This document shows positions 34,423 through 43,000 of a DNA stretch of 64,000 nt, piece after piece. The stretch is from Haloterrigena gelatinilytica (lineage in GTDB: Archaea; Halobacteriota; Halobacteria; Halobacteriales; Natrialbaceae): assembly GCF_013342145.1 (NCBI RefSeq), contig NZ_JABUQZ010000001.1:1984001-2048000 (forward strand). Reading direction: 5' to 3'. The stretch's first letter is position 1; the number at the start of each line of letters is the position of its first letter. The notes under the pieces were generated by a model. The model ran no database searches. It saw nothing but the letters and a program-made list of their open reading frames with translations, and was not told where the DNA came from. The position numbers were made by a program, and so were the translations under genes.

Positions 34423-35865
34423 ATGGCGCGAACCCAGATCGAAGCCGCCCGCGAGGGGACGGTCACCGACGCGATGGAACGAGTCGCCGAGCGCGAGAAC
34501 CGCGACCCGGAGTTCGTCCGAAAGCGGGTCGCCGACGGACAGGCAGTGATTCCGGCGAACGTCAACCACGAGTCGCTCGACCCGATGATCATCGGCCGCG
34601 AGTTCGCGACGAAGGTCAACGCGAACATCGGCAACAGCGAGGAGACCAGCGACCTCGAGACGGAACTCGAGAAGCTCCACACCGCGGTCCACTACGGCGC
34701 GGACACGGTGATGGACCTCGGCACCGGGAGCGACTTAGACGAGATTCGGGAGACCCACGTCGAACACTCGCCGGTGCCCCTCGGAACGGTGCCGCTGTAC
34801 GAAGCCGTCAAGCGAGCCGGAGGACCCGAGGAGCTTACCAAAGACCTGCTGCTCGAGGTCATCGAGAAACAGGCCGAGCAGGGCGTCGACTACATGACGA
34901 TCCACGCCGGCATCCTCGCCGAACACCTGCCGCTGACCGACGGCCGGAAGACGGGCATCGTCTCGCGGGGCGGGTCGATCATGGCCTCGTGGATGGAGTC
35001 CCACGGCGAGCAGAACCCGCTCTTTCAGGTGTACGACGAGATCTGCGAGATCTTCGCCGAACACGACGTCACCTTCAGCCTCGGCGACAGCCTCCGGCCG
35101 GGCTGTCTGGCCGACGCCTGCGACGAGGCCCAGTACGCGGAGCTCGACACGCTCGGCGAACTCACCCGCCGCGCTTGGGAGTACGACGTCCAGGTGATGG
35201 TCGAGGGGCCGGGTCACGTCCCCATGCACAAGGTCGCGGAGAACGTCGAGCGCCAACAGGAGGTCTGTGACGGCGCTCCCTTCTACGTCCTCGGCCCGCT
35301 GGTGACCGACGTCGCACCGGGCTACGACCACATCACGAGCGCCATCGGCGCCGCGATGGCCGCGCAAGCGGGGGCGGCGATGCTCTGTTACGTCACGCCC
35401 AAAGAGCACCTCGGCCTGCCCGACGAGGAGGACGTCCGCGACGGCCTCGCGGCCTACCGGATCGCGGCCCACGCGGGCGACGTCGGCAACGAACGGCCGG
35501 GCGCACGCGACTGGGACGACGCCCTCTCGGAGGCCCGCTACGAGTTCGACTGGCGCGAGCAGTTCGGCCTCGCGCTCGATCCCGACCGCGCCCGCGAGTA
35601 CCACGACCAGACGCTGCCCGGCGACAACTACAAGGAGGCCCGCTTCTGCTCGATGTGCGGCGCCGAGTTCTGCTCGATGCGGATCGATCAGGACGCCCGT
35701 GAGGGCGGGGAGATGGCGTCGCTGACGAGCGACGAGGACGGCGGCACCGACCTCGAGTCCTCGCCGGCCGCCGAGGTCAACCGACCGCCCGTGGGGACCC
35801 ACGAGTCCGGCGAGTCGCCGTCGGTCGACGACGGCGAGCGGGTCGAGCAGCCGGGCGACGACTGA
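34423..35865 (+). CDS. thiC: Phosphomethylpyrimidine synthase ThiC
   Basis: The 480-residue radical-SAM enzyme converts aminoimidazole ribotide to HMP phosphate for thiamine. [20 protein letters not shown] is the N-terminal substrate block, [20 protein letters not shown] and [12 protein letters not shown] are internal signatures, and CSMCGAEFC (near residue 412) carries the C-x2-C-x4-C cluster site. About 60 residues of acid-rich, low-complexity sequence follow the cluster motif, longer than usual. It is a single gene; no other thi genes in the window. Confidence 0.95.
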   Translation: MARTQIEAAREGTVTDAMERVAERENRDPEFVRKRVADGQAVIPANVNHESLDPMIIGREFATKVNANIGNSEETSDLETELEKLHTAVHYGADTVMDLGTGSDLDEIRETHVEHSPVPLGTVPLYEAVKRAGGPEELTKDLLLEVIEKQAEQGVDYMTIHAGILAEHLPLTDGRKTGIVSRGGSIMASWMESHGEQNPLFQVYDEICEIFAEHDVTFSLGDSLRPGCLADACDEAQYAELDTLGELTRRAWEYDVQVMVEGPGHVPMHKVAENVERQQEVCDGAPFYVLGPLVTDVAPGYDHITSAIGAAMAAQAGAAMLCYVTPKEHLGLPDEEDVRDGLAAYRIAAHAGDVGNERPGARDWDDALSEARYEFDWREQFGLALDPDRAREYHDQTLPGDNYKEARFCSMCGAEFCSMRIDQDAREGGEMASLTSDEDGGTDLESSPAAEVNRPPVGTHESGESPSVDDGERVEQPGDD

Positions 35866-35959
35866 GCGACCGCTCCGCTCGAGCGGAGGGGTGACGACCG
35901 GCTCGAGGCGTCGTGACGATGACCGAGGATTGATACGTTGCTCGGCCCACCACCGTCGT

Positions 35960-36859
35960 ATGGACACGATTCGGACCCTGCAGGTCGACGCCTTCACGGA
36001 CGAGCCGCTGGCCGGGAACCCGGCCGGCGTCGTCCCCGACGCGGACGGGCTCTCGGACGACCAGATGCAGTCGATCGCCGCCGAACTGGCCGTCAGCGAG
36101 ACGGCGTTCCTCCGCTCGAGCGACGCGGCCGACTACCGGATTCGCTACTTCACGCCGACCCAGGAGGTCGACCTCTGCGGCCACGCGACGATCGGCTCGT
36201 TCGCCCACCTCCGCGACGAGGGCCTCGAGGCCGGCACCTACGCGCTCGAGACGAACGTCGGGGAACTCGAGATCGGGGTGGACGCGGACGGAACGGTCTG
36301 GATGACTCAGGACGAGCCCCGCATCCGCGAGGTCGACGTCGGCTACGAGCGGGTCGCCGACGCGCTGGGCGTCGACGCGGCCGCCCTCGAGGGGGCGAGC
36401 GACGATATCCCGCTGGCGGTCTCCTCGACGGGCCTCCCCTTCCTGATCGCGCCGATCACGTACCTCTCGGATCTCGGGAGCGCCGAGCCCGATATGCGGG
36501 CGATCGAGGAACTCACGGACGAGGTCGACGCGACCGGTGTCTACCTCTTCACGTTCGACGCGCTCGGCCGGGAGTCGACCCTGCACGGCCGGATGTTCGC
36601 GCCCGGGGCCGGCGTGCCCGAGGACCCCGTCACCGGCACCGCCAGCGGCGCCGTCGGCGCCTACCTCGACCGATTCGGCGCGTTCGACGACGACTTCCCG
36701 GAGGAACTGCGCCTCGAGCAGGGCCACTACGTCGACCGGCCCGGGCAGGTCCGCGTTCGGATCGGCGAGGACGTCCGCGTCGGCGGTCGCGGCGTGACGG
36801 TCCTCGACGGCTCGCTGGTCGTCCCCGAGGACGACGAGGACGACATCCTCGAGGCCTGA
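35960..36859 (+). CDS. PhzF family isomerase
   Basis: The 299-residue protein starts MDTIRTLQVDAFTDEPLAGNPAGVVPDA and shows the catalytic glutamate region VSETAFLRS (about residue 45), DLCGHATIGSFAHL (about 75) and the C-terminal half's DPVTGTASGAVGAYL. This is the two-lobed PhzF fold of diaminopimelate epimerase-like isomerases. PhzF proteins isomerise trans-2,3-dihydro-3-hydroxyanthranilate in phenazine producers, but most archaeal homologues have unknown substrates; no phenazine genes are near. Confidence 0.88.
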   Translation: MDTIRTLQVDAFTDEPLAGNPAGVVPDADGLSDDQMQSIAAELAVSETAFLRSSDAADYRIRYFTPTQEVDLCGHATIGSFAHLRDEGLEAGTYALETNVGELEIGVDADGTVWMTQDEPRIREVDVGYERVADALGVDAAALEGASDDIPLAVSSTGLPFLIAPITYLSDLGSAEPDMRAIEELTDEVDATGVYLFTFDALGRESTLHGRMFAPGAGVPEDPVTGTASGAVGAYLDRFGAFDDDFPEELRLEQGHYVDRPGQVRVRIGEDVRVGGRGVTVLDGSLVVPEDDEDDILEA

Positions 36860-36952
36860 ACGGAGCGGAAGCCGGTCGTCGACTCTCTCGCGACCGACGG
36901 TCATCGCCGCGCCCGCGCTGCGTTCCCGCGACCGACGTTCGACGGACCGGAG

Positions 36953-37675
36953 TCAGCGCGTCTGCGTCGCCGTCTCGTCCATGTTCTCGAGCGCCGACAG
37001 CGCCGCCTGCAGGACCTTGCGTTCGCTCCGCCGGAGGTTCATCGAGACGGCCGTCTTCGAGACGTCGAAGTGGTTCGAGAGCTCCTCGAGGGTCGTCGCC
37101 CGGGGCGTCTCGTAGTAGCCCTCCCGGGCGGCCGTCTCGAAGGTCTCGCGTTCGGTGTCGGTCAGCGACCGACAGCCCTCGAGCAGGCGGAGCGCGCTGT
37201 CGGAGTTCTCGAGGAGGTCGAACAGTTCCGTCGGACCGAACTGGTCGCGGTCCGCGACGGTGTAGTCGTTGTGGCGCTCGAGTTCGGCTAAGGCGTGATC
37301 CTCGTCGGCGTCGTCGTCGAAGCCGACGTGCCACCGCTCGTGGCCGTCCTCGATGTGGAAGGGGCCGGTGATGTAGCCGCCGTTTCGCTGGATCGTCCGC
37401 ATCGCGTTGGTCTCCTCGATCGTCGTCCCGATCTCGGCGACGTTCTCCCGCTTCGAGAGGATGTAACACTCTCGCATGTTCGGGTGATCTCGAAGCGCGT
37501 GGAGGCCGTCCTCGAGGGCGCCCGTCGACTCCCCCCGCGCGATGAGTCGGGTCTCGAGTTGCTCGTCGTCGGTATCGAGTTGCCACTGGACGGCCGAGAA
37601 GGCGATCTCGACATCGTCGGTCGTGTCGATGAACGGGCAGTCGTACTGTCGCATATCGATATCGAGATCGATCAT
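36953..37675 (-). CDS. Bat-type (HTH-10) transcriptional regulator
   Basis: About 240 residues from ATG 37675. The N-terminal 150 residues form the haloarchaeal bacterio-opsin activator input region, and the C-terminal helix-turn-helix of type 10 reads LTDTERETFETAAREGYYETPRATTLEELSNHFDVSKTAVSMNLRRSERKV. Such proteins regulate membrane-protein or pigment genes in response to redox or light, but targets vary widely. It is divergent from the SDR/acyl-CoA synthetase operon (181-base gap) and may regulate it. Confidence 0.85.
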   Translation of the reverse strand: MIDLDIDMRQYDCPFIDTTDDVEIAFSAVQWQLDTDDEQLETRLIARGESTGALEDGLHALRDHPNMRECYILSKRENVAEIGTTIEETNAMRTIQRNGGYITGPFHIEDGHERWHVGFDDDADEDHALAELERHNDYTVADRDQFGPTELFDLLENSDSALRLLEGCRSLTDTERETFETAAREGYYETPRATTLEELSNHFDVSKTAVSMNLRRSERKVLQAALSALENMDETATQTR

Positions 37676-37700
37676 TGCTAGCGAGTGAACCACACACGGA

Positions 37701-37710
37701 GTATTAATAT
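37701..37710 (-). promoter_or_regulatory. TATA box of the Bat-type regulator
   Basis: Minus-strand ATATTAATAC lies about 30 bases before ATG 37675. Confidence 0.55.
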
Positions 37711-37815
37711 CTACCACTCGTTCGCGAGCGCAACCCACTCGAAATCGGAGATTACCGATCGAAACCGGTGACGTCGCGTCGATCGGCGCGCCGTCCGAAC
37801 GCCCGTTGATATGTT

Positions 37816-37837
37816 AACGCGCGTCTTTTAGCGCGTT
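37816..37837. promoter_or_regulatory. Inverted repeat around the TATA box of the SDR/acyl-CoA synthetase operon
   Basis: AACGCGC (37816-37822) and GCGCGTT (37831-37837) are perfect complements separated by eight bases that include the TATA-like CTTTTA. The element is 20-41 bases upstream of ATG 37857. A protein bound here would cover the TATA box, so it is a good operator candidate. Confidence 0.6.
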
Positions 37838-37856
37838 CCGAGGGTAGCCATACGAA

Positions 37857-38714
37857 ATGTCACAGGACCAGGTGACGCCACCGACCGTGACCGCCGAGGA
37901 GATTCACCGGATCGACGACGACGCCTTTACCGACCGCAACGTCTGTCTCGTGACCGGCGCCGGGTCCGGAATCGGTCGCGCGACCGCGCTCGCCGCCGCC
38001 GGGAACGGCCTCACCGTCGCGGCGACGGACATCGACGAGGACGGCCTCGCCGGGACCGTCGACCGGGGCGAGGAACTCGGCCTCGAGGGCGAGATCACGT
38101 CGATCGTCGGCGATCTGACCGAGGACGACGACTTAGAGCGGATCGTCGACGAGGCGGCCGAGCTGGGCGACGTGAAGTACCTCGCCAACGTCGCCGGGAT
38201 GCAACACATCGACTCGATCGAGAACTTCCCGATGGAGACCTACGACACGATGCACCGGATCATGCTCCGGGCGCCGCTGTACCTCTCGAAGCTCTGCATT
38301 CCGCACTTCCGGGAGACCGAGGACGGGCGGGGCTGCGTCGGCAACATGGGCTCGGTCCACGGCCACTACGTCACCAGCGACAAGGTCGGTTACAACGTCT
38401 CGAAGTTCGGTCTGCGCGGCCTGACACAGTCGATCGCCGCAGAGGGCGAGGGGGAGATCCGCGCCTACTCGATCAGCACGGGCTACGTGAAGACGCCGCT
38501 GGTGACCGACCAGCTCGAGGACACCGCCGAGCAGCGCGGGATCTCGGTCGACGAGGTGATCGAGGACGTCATGCTCGGCCAGTCCCGGGTCAAGGAGATG
38601 ATGGAACCGATCGACGTCGCCAACCTCTTCCTGCTCGGCTTCTCGGATCTCGGCCGGCACCTGGACGGCGGCGACCTGTTGTTTGATGGTGGCATGACCC
38701 TTACCTACGAGTAA
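37857..38714 (+). CDS. SDR family oxidoreductase (3-hydroxybutyrate dehydrogenase-like)
   Basis: The 285-residue classical SDR has VTGAGSGIGRATALAAAGNG for NAD(P), the NAG-type strand LANVAGMQHIDS, catalytic serine GSVHGHYVTSDKVGYNVSKFG (S ... YxxxK) and C-terminal LDGGDLLFDGGMTLTYE. The motif set and the SVHG serine pattern best fit the 3-hydroxybutyrate dehydrogenase branch. The next gene, an acyl-CoA synthetase, begins two bases after its stop, so both are surely one operon acting on short-chain acids. Confidence 0.85.
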   Translation: MSQDQVTPPTVTAEEIHRIDDDAFTDRNVCLVTGAGSGIGRATALAAAGNGLTVAATDIDEDGLAGTVDRGEELGLEGEITSIVGDLTEDDDLERIVDEAAELGDVKYLANVAGMQHIDSIENFPMETYDTMHRIMLRAPLYLSKLCIPHFRETEDGRGCVGNMGSVHGHYVTSDKVGYNVSKFGLRGLTQSIAAEGEGEIRAYSISTGYVKTPLVTDQLEDTAEQRGISVDEVIEDVMLGQSRVKEMMEPIDVANLFLLGFSDLGRHLDGGDLLFDGGMTLTYE

Positions 38715-38716
38715 CA

Positions 38717-40792
38717 ATGTCCGACGCAACAGATCCGGCGCTCGAGGACGTCGACGAGATCGTCCACGACCCGAGCCGGGAGTTCGTCGAGTCGACGAAC
38801 GTCTACGACTTCATGGAGACGTACGGGATCGACGACTACGACGAGCTCATCGAGCGGACGACGAGCGAGGTCGACGGCGAACCCGAGAGCGGCGTCGACT
38901 GGTTCTGGGACGAACTCGTCGACTACCTCGGGATCGAGTTCTACGAGGAGTACGACGCGGTGAGAGACGACGGCGAGGCGCGAAGCGCCTCGGAAGCGAG
39001 CGGTGAAACCGCGAGCCGTGGTGGTCCGCAGTTCACCGACTGGTACCCCGGCGGCGAGATCAATATCGCCCACAACGTCCTCGACCGCCACGCCGCGGTC
39101 GACGAGGAGCGACGCAACACGGTCGCGACCATCTGGGAGAGCGAGGACGGCGAGATCCGGGAGGTGACCTATCACGAACTCCGGCGACAGTCGAACATGG
39201 TCGCCAACGCCCTCGAGGAACGCGGCGTCGAGACCGGCGACACCGTCGGGCTCTACATGCCGATGGTGCCCGAGGTCGTCTCGATTCTGTACGGCTGTTT
39301 CAAGGTGGGCGCGATCGCGGTGCCCATCTTCTCGGGCTTCGGCGTCGACGCGGCCGCGACTCGGATCGCGGACTCGGAGTGCTCGGTGCTCTTTACGGGC
39401 GACGGCTTCTACCGCCGCGGCGATCCCGTCTTCCTCAAGTCCGCCGCCGACGAGGCAATCGAGGAGGCCGGGCACGTCGAGCACACGATCGTCTTCGACC
39501 GGCTGGGATCCAGTGACCGCCACAGCGAACACGAGATCCCCTGGAGCGACGACCGCGACGAGTGGTGGGACGACGCCGTCGAAACGGCCGACGACGAGTA
39601 CGAGACGAAGGCGCTCGACTCGAGCCAGGAGTCGATGCTCCTCTACTCGTCGGGCACGACGGGCAAGCCGAAGGGGATCGTCCACACCCACGCGGGCGTG
39701 CAGGTCCAGTGCGCCAAGGAGGTCTACTTCGGGATGGACCTCGAGCCCGCCGACCGGTTCTTCTGGGTCTCGGACATCGGCTGGATGATGGGGCCGTGGA
39801 CGCTCATCGGCACCCACACCTTCGGCGGCACCGTCTTCATGTACGAGGGCGCGCCCGACCACCCCGAACCGGATCGCTTCTGGGAGATGATCGACCGCCA
39901 CAAGTTGACGCAGTTCGGCATCTCGCCGACCGCGATCCGGGCGCTACGGAAGCACGGGGACGAGTGGCTCGAGGGGCACGACCTCTCGTCGCTCCGGCTG
40001 TTGGGGTCGACGGGCGAGCCCTGGGATCCCGAATCGTGGCGCTGGTTCTACGAGAACGTCGGCAACGGCGAGGCGCCGATCATCAACATCTCCGGCGGCA
40101 CCGAAATCTGCGGCTGCTTCCTGATGCCGATGCCGACTCAGCCGCTGAAGCCCTGCACGCTGGGCGGACCCGGATTGGGCATGGACATCGACATCGTCGA
40201 TCGCGACGGGAACTCCGTCCGGGAGGACAACCAGCGGGGGTTCCTCGTCGCGCGTGACTCCTGTCCGTCGATGACGAAGTCGCTGTGGTCGGGCGACGAG
40301 CGCTACCTGAACGAGTACTGGTCGACCTTCGAGGACCCGCCGATGTGGAACCACGGCGACTGGGCCCAGAAGGACGAGGACGGCTTCTGGTTCCTCCACG
40401 GCCGGGCCGACGACGCGCTGAACGTCGCCGGCCGCAAGGTCGGCCCCGCCGAAGTCGAGGGCGCGCTCATCGACCACGAGGCCGTCAACCAGGCCGCCGC
40501 CATCGGCGCCCCCGACGAGACGACGGGAACGGCGGTCGTCACCTACGTCATCCTCGAGGACGGCCGGGAGGAATCGGACGACCTCAAGGCGGAACTGCGG
40601 GCGCAGGTCGGCGAGGAACTTGGCAAACCGTTCCGTCCGCGCGAGATCCTGTTCGTCGACGACCTCCCGAAGACCCAATCGGGCAAGATCATCCGCCGGG
40701 CCATCGAGGCCACGTATACGGGCGAGGATCTCGGCGACATGAGCAGCATCGAGAACCCCGAGGCGCTCGAGGAACTCGAGGCGGCCAGATAG
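38717..40792 (+). CDS. Acyl-CoA (acetyl-CoA-like) synthetase
   Basis: The 691-residue adenylate-forming enzyme has the AMP-binding loop LLYSSGTTGKPKGIVHTHAG (about residue 312), the acyl/adenylate site FGISPTAIRAL and NISGGTEICGCFL, a C-terminal domain with GRADDALNVAGRKVGPAEVE, and the catalytic lysine in KTQSGKIIRRAIEA. It activates acetate or a short carboxylate with ATP and CoA. Residues about 87-100 (EARSASEASGETAS) are an in-frame insert made by the palindromic repeat at 38975-39016; related proteins run directly from YDAVRDD to GPQFTDWYPGG. Together with the SDR it probably handles 3-hydroxybutyrate/acetoacetate-type acids. Confidence 0.9.
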   Translation: MSDATDPALEDVDEIVHDPSREFVESTNVYDFMETYGIDDYDELIERTTSEVDGEPESGVDWFWDELVDYLGIEFYEEYDAVRDDGEARSASEASGETASRGGPQFTDWYPGGEINIAHNVLDRHAAVDEERRNTVATIWESEDGEIREVTYHELRRQSNMVANALEERGVETGDTVGLYMPMVPEVVSILYGCFKVGAIAVPIFSGFGVDAAATRIADSECSVLFTGDGFYRRGDPVFLKSAADEAIEEAGHVEHTIVFDRLGSSDRHSEHEIPWSDDRDEWWDDAVETADDEYETKALDSSQESMLLYSSGTTGKPKGIVHTHAGVQVQCAKEVYFGMDLEPADRFFWVSDIGWMMGPWTLIGTHTFGGTVFMYEGAPDHPEPDRFWEMIDRHKLTQFGISPTAIRALRKHGDEWLEGHDLSSLRLLGSTGEPWDPESWRWFYENVGNGEAPIINISGGTEICGCFLMPMPTQPLKPCTLGGPGLGMDIDIVDRDGNSVREDNQRGFLVARDSCPSMTKSLWSGDERYLNEYWSTFEDPPMWNHGDWAQKDEDGFWFLHGRADDALNVAGRKVGPAEVEGALIDHEAVNQAAAIGAPDETTGTAVVTYVILEDGREESDDLKAELRAQVGEELGKPFRPREILFVDDLPKTQSGKIIRRAIEATYTGEDLGDMSSIENPEALEELEAAR
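38975..39016 (+). repeat. 42-base palindromic-module insert in the acyl-CoA synthetase gene
   Basis: The insert consists of GAGGCGC-GAA-GCGCCTC followed by GCGGT-GAA-ACCGC with linkers GGAAGCGA and GAGC. It is 14 codons, preserves the frame and lies between the N-terminal ACS domain and the conserved FTDWYPGG. The same stem-GAA-stem grammar appears in scpA and near 44846. Confidence 0.85.
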
Positions 40793-40871
40793 CGCCGGGT
40801 CGCTCGGCTCCCGACGAGGTTCGCTACCGCGATCCGAACGATCGCTACGGCTATCGGAATCCGAACGGAGT

Positions 40872-41756
40872 TCAGACGGGCGGCAACCCGAACAGGAGCG
40901 CGAACGCGGCGGCGCCGAGCAACACGACGCCGAGGGCGCGAGCGACGGCGTCCCCGTCGGCCGCGAGCCGCTCGAGTGACACGACGAGCGTCAGGCCGAC
41001 CATGACGAGGAGGTTCATCGACCCGAGCGCGACCATCAGCGCGAACAGCGGCCACGTGCAGCCGATGCAGTTCGCGGCGTACTCGAGGCCCTCGCGGGCC
41101 ATTCGAGCGACGGACGGCCGATGGTGGACCGACCGGCAACACCCGCACCGCGCGAGCAGGTCGCGTTTCAGCGACGTGAACTGGTAGCCGCCCGCGAACG
41201 CGAGCAGGCCGCCGACCGCGACCGCACCGGCGCTCACGCCGATTACGGTCCCGGTCAGTAGGTCGCGAATCGAAACCAGAGCGGCGACCGCCAGCGGAAC
41301 GGCCCCGACGAGCGTCCACGCGAGCCCGTAGCCGCCGAGGAAGGCGGCGATCGACGGGACGAAAACGGAGTCACAGAGGTCCGATCGATACCGCCGAACG
41401 ACGGGCAGCAGCGACGGGAGCATCATCGCCAGCATCATCGCGCCCCACGTGAGCAGGTACGCCGCGACGCCGCCGAGTCCGTTCGCCATCGCCGCCGTCT
41501 CGGGAACGCCGGGCGCGTCCATCGGCGCCTCGATGCCGGCCGGTACGGGGCCCGGCCCGGGGAGCCACCCCTGAACGAGGACCAGCCACAGCAGCGCCGA
41601 CAGCGAGAGGACGAGGACCTCCGGGACCGGAAGCGCGTCGGGATCGATGCGATCGGTGAACGGGAGTGACGTATCAGGTATCATCGGGTACGCGGATGCG
41701 GGGAGTCGGAACGCAGTTCGGATCGGGAACGGCGACGCCGCGCGGTCGGCGCTCAC
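40872..41756 (-). CDS. DUF2182 integral membrane protein
   Basis: The 294-residue protein (GTG 41756; the TGA of the propeller gene overlaps as GTGA) has about seven membrane segments. LLTWGAMMLAMMLPSLLPVV, with its repeated MM-A-MM-LP, is the family signature of DUF2182, a putative metal-binding integral membrane group with conserved methionines. A cysteine pair GCCRSVHHRP lies in a cytoplasmic or outer loop. An alternative ATG at 41687 would remove 23 residues. It ends the left-arm operon; the neighbouring oxidase and YHS permease support a metal (copper?) role, by inference. Confidence 0.85.
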   Translation of the reverse strand: MSADRAASPFPIRTAFRLPASAYPMIPDTSLPFTDRIDPDALPVPEVLVLSLSALLWLVLVQGWLPGPGPVPAGIEAPMDAPGVPETAAMANGLGGVAAYLLTWGAMMLAMMLPSLLPVVRRYRSDLCDSVFVPSIAAFLGGYGLAWTLVGAVPLAVAALVSIRDLLTGTVIGVSAGAVAVGGLLAFAGGYQFTSLKRDLLARCGCCRSVHHRPSVARMAREGLEYAANCIGCTWPLFALMVALGSMNLLVMVGLTLVVSLERLAADGDAVARALGVVLLGAAAFALLFGLPPV

Positions 41757-43000
41757 TCACGGTGGTCACCGTCGGTCGGTCGCTCGCGGCGGTCGCGCTC
41801 GAGGATGGCGCCGCCGGCGCCGACCGCGACGTCGACGGGGACGGTTCCCAGGCCGTCGCTGTCGGCGCTCGAGCGAGCCAGCGCGAGTCCCAGCAGCGAC
41901 TGTTCGGTCGGGACGTCCAGTTCGGTCCAGCGGACGCTCGCCGCCCGCTCGTAGATCCGGCCGCCGTTGGCGACCGCTACCGTGTCGGTTCCCCGCGACC
42001 GGATCGCCTGCAGCGCGCCCTGTCCGACGTGCAGCGGCGTCCAGTTCTCGCAGTCGGGATCGTACCGGTAGGCGATGCCGTCGGCGCCGGCGATGAACAC
42101 CGACTCGTCGCCGGCCCGGACGTCCTGGAAGTCGACCTGCGCGTTGCGGACGCCGATCCGGTCCCACTCGTCGGTCGGTTCGGTGTCGGTGGGTTCCGTA
42201 TCTTCGGGTTCACCGTCTCTCGGATCGCGCTCCGTCGAGCCGTCGGTCCCGGCGGCGGTCGCGTCGCCGGCGGCGGCCTCGCGGTACGCGCCGCCGCTGG
42301 TGTCGATCGCGTAGAACCCGTCCGGCCCCGCCGTGATGCCGGGGATCGTCGATCCGCCGCCGGGTTCGACGACCTCGCCCCAGACGGGACAGCCGTCCTC
42401 GACGGTGCAGTCGAGGACCTCGCCGGAGCCGTTGGCGATGCGGACGCGTTCCTCGCCCGTCCGGCCCGCGACGGCGATGGCCTCCCAGGTGCTCGTCTTC
42501 TCCATCGGCGCGGAGTAGTCGCTGAGGTGGCCGTCGGCCACGTCGTAGAATCCGAGGGCGCCGCTGTCGCCGGCGAACCAGAGCCGACAGCCGTCGTCGG
42601 TCGCCGCGATCGAGCGCAGGGTGTTCTCCGAGACGCCCGGGCCGCGCTCGAGGACGACCCGCCAGCCGTCGCCGGTTCGGTGAAGCAGCAGTCCCCCTTC
42701 GCCGCAGGCGTAGGGGCCGTCCTGTCCGTGGACGACGCCGTGGAGGGTCCGAGACGTCGGCGACTCGACGGCCTCCCAGTCGCCGCGGTCGTCGGCCCCG
42801 TCGCCGGCGTCCGCGTCGGTCGTTCGATCGGCGGCGTCGGCGTCTCCCTCACCGCCGTCGTCGCCGTCGGATCGGCGGTCGCCGTCGGCTTCGGTCCGAT
42901 CGTCGCCCGACTCGCTCGCGTCGTCGGCAGTGCCGGGCGAGCCGACCCGCTGAAGCCACTCGAGGGCGTCGGACAGCGAGTCGTCGAGGCGGTCGATCAC
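41753..43000 (-). CDS. Cytoplasmic beta-propeller protein (Ycf48/YVTN-like)
   Basis: About 415 residues starting GTG 43000, which overlaps the preceding stop by GTGA. After an acidic N-terminal stretch (about residues 20-85), blade-like repeats follow: HGVVHGQDGPYACGEGGLLLHRTGDGW, RLWFAGDSGALGFYDVADG, FYAIDTSGGAYRE, ESVFIAGADGIAYRYD. No signal peptide or membrane segment is present, so it is cytoplasmic. It is clearly paralogous to the lipoprotein at 53933: WFAGDSGALGFYDV here matches WVAGDSGALGLYDV there. Ycf48-type propellers bind and assist assembly of redox membrane complexes; a similar task for the oxidase subunit encoded in the same arm is a guess. Confidence 0.8.
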   Translation of the reverse strand: MIDRLDDSLSDALEWLQRVGSPGTADDASESGDDRTEADGDRRSDGDDGGEGDADAADRTTDADAGDGADDRGDWEAVESPTSRTLHGVVHGQDGPYACGEGGLLLHRTGDGWRVVLERGPGVSENTLRSIAATDDGCRLWFAGDSGALGFYDVADGHLSDYSAPMEKTSTWEAIAVAGRTGEERVRIANGSGEVLDCTVEDGCPVWGEVVEPGGGSTIPGITAGPDGFYAIDTSGGAYREAAAGDATAAGTDGSTERDPRDGEPEDTEPTDTEPTDEWDRIGVRNAQVDFQDVRAGDESVFIAGADGIAYRYDPDCENWTPLHVGQGALQAIRSRGTDTVAVANGGRIYERAASVRWTELDVPTEQSLLGLALARSSADSDGLGTVPVDVAVGAGGAILERDRRERPTDGDHRE

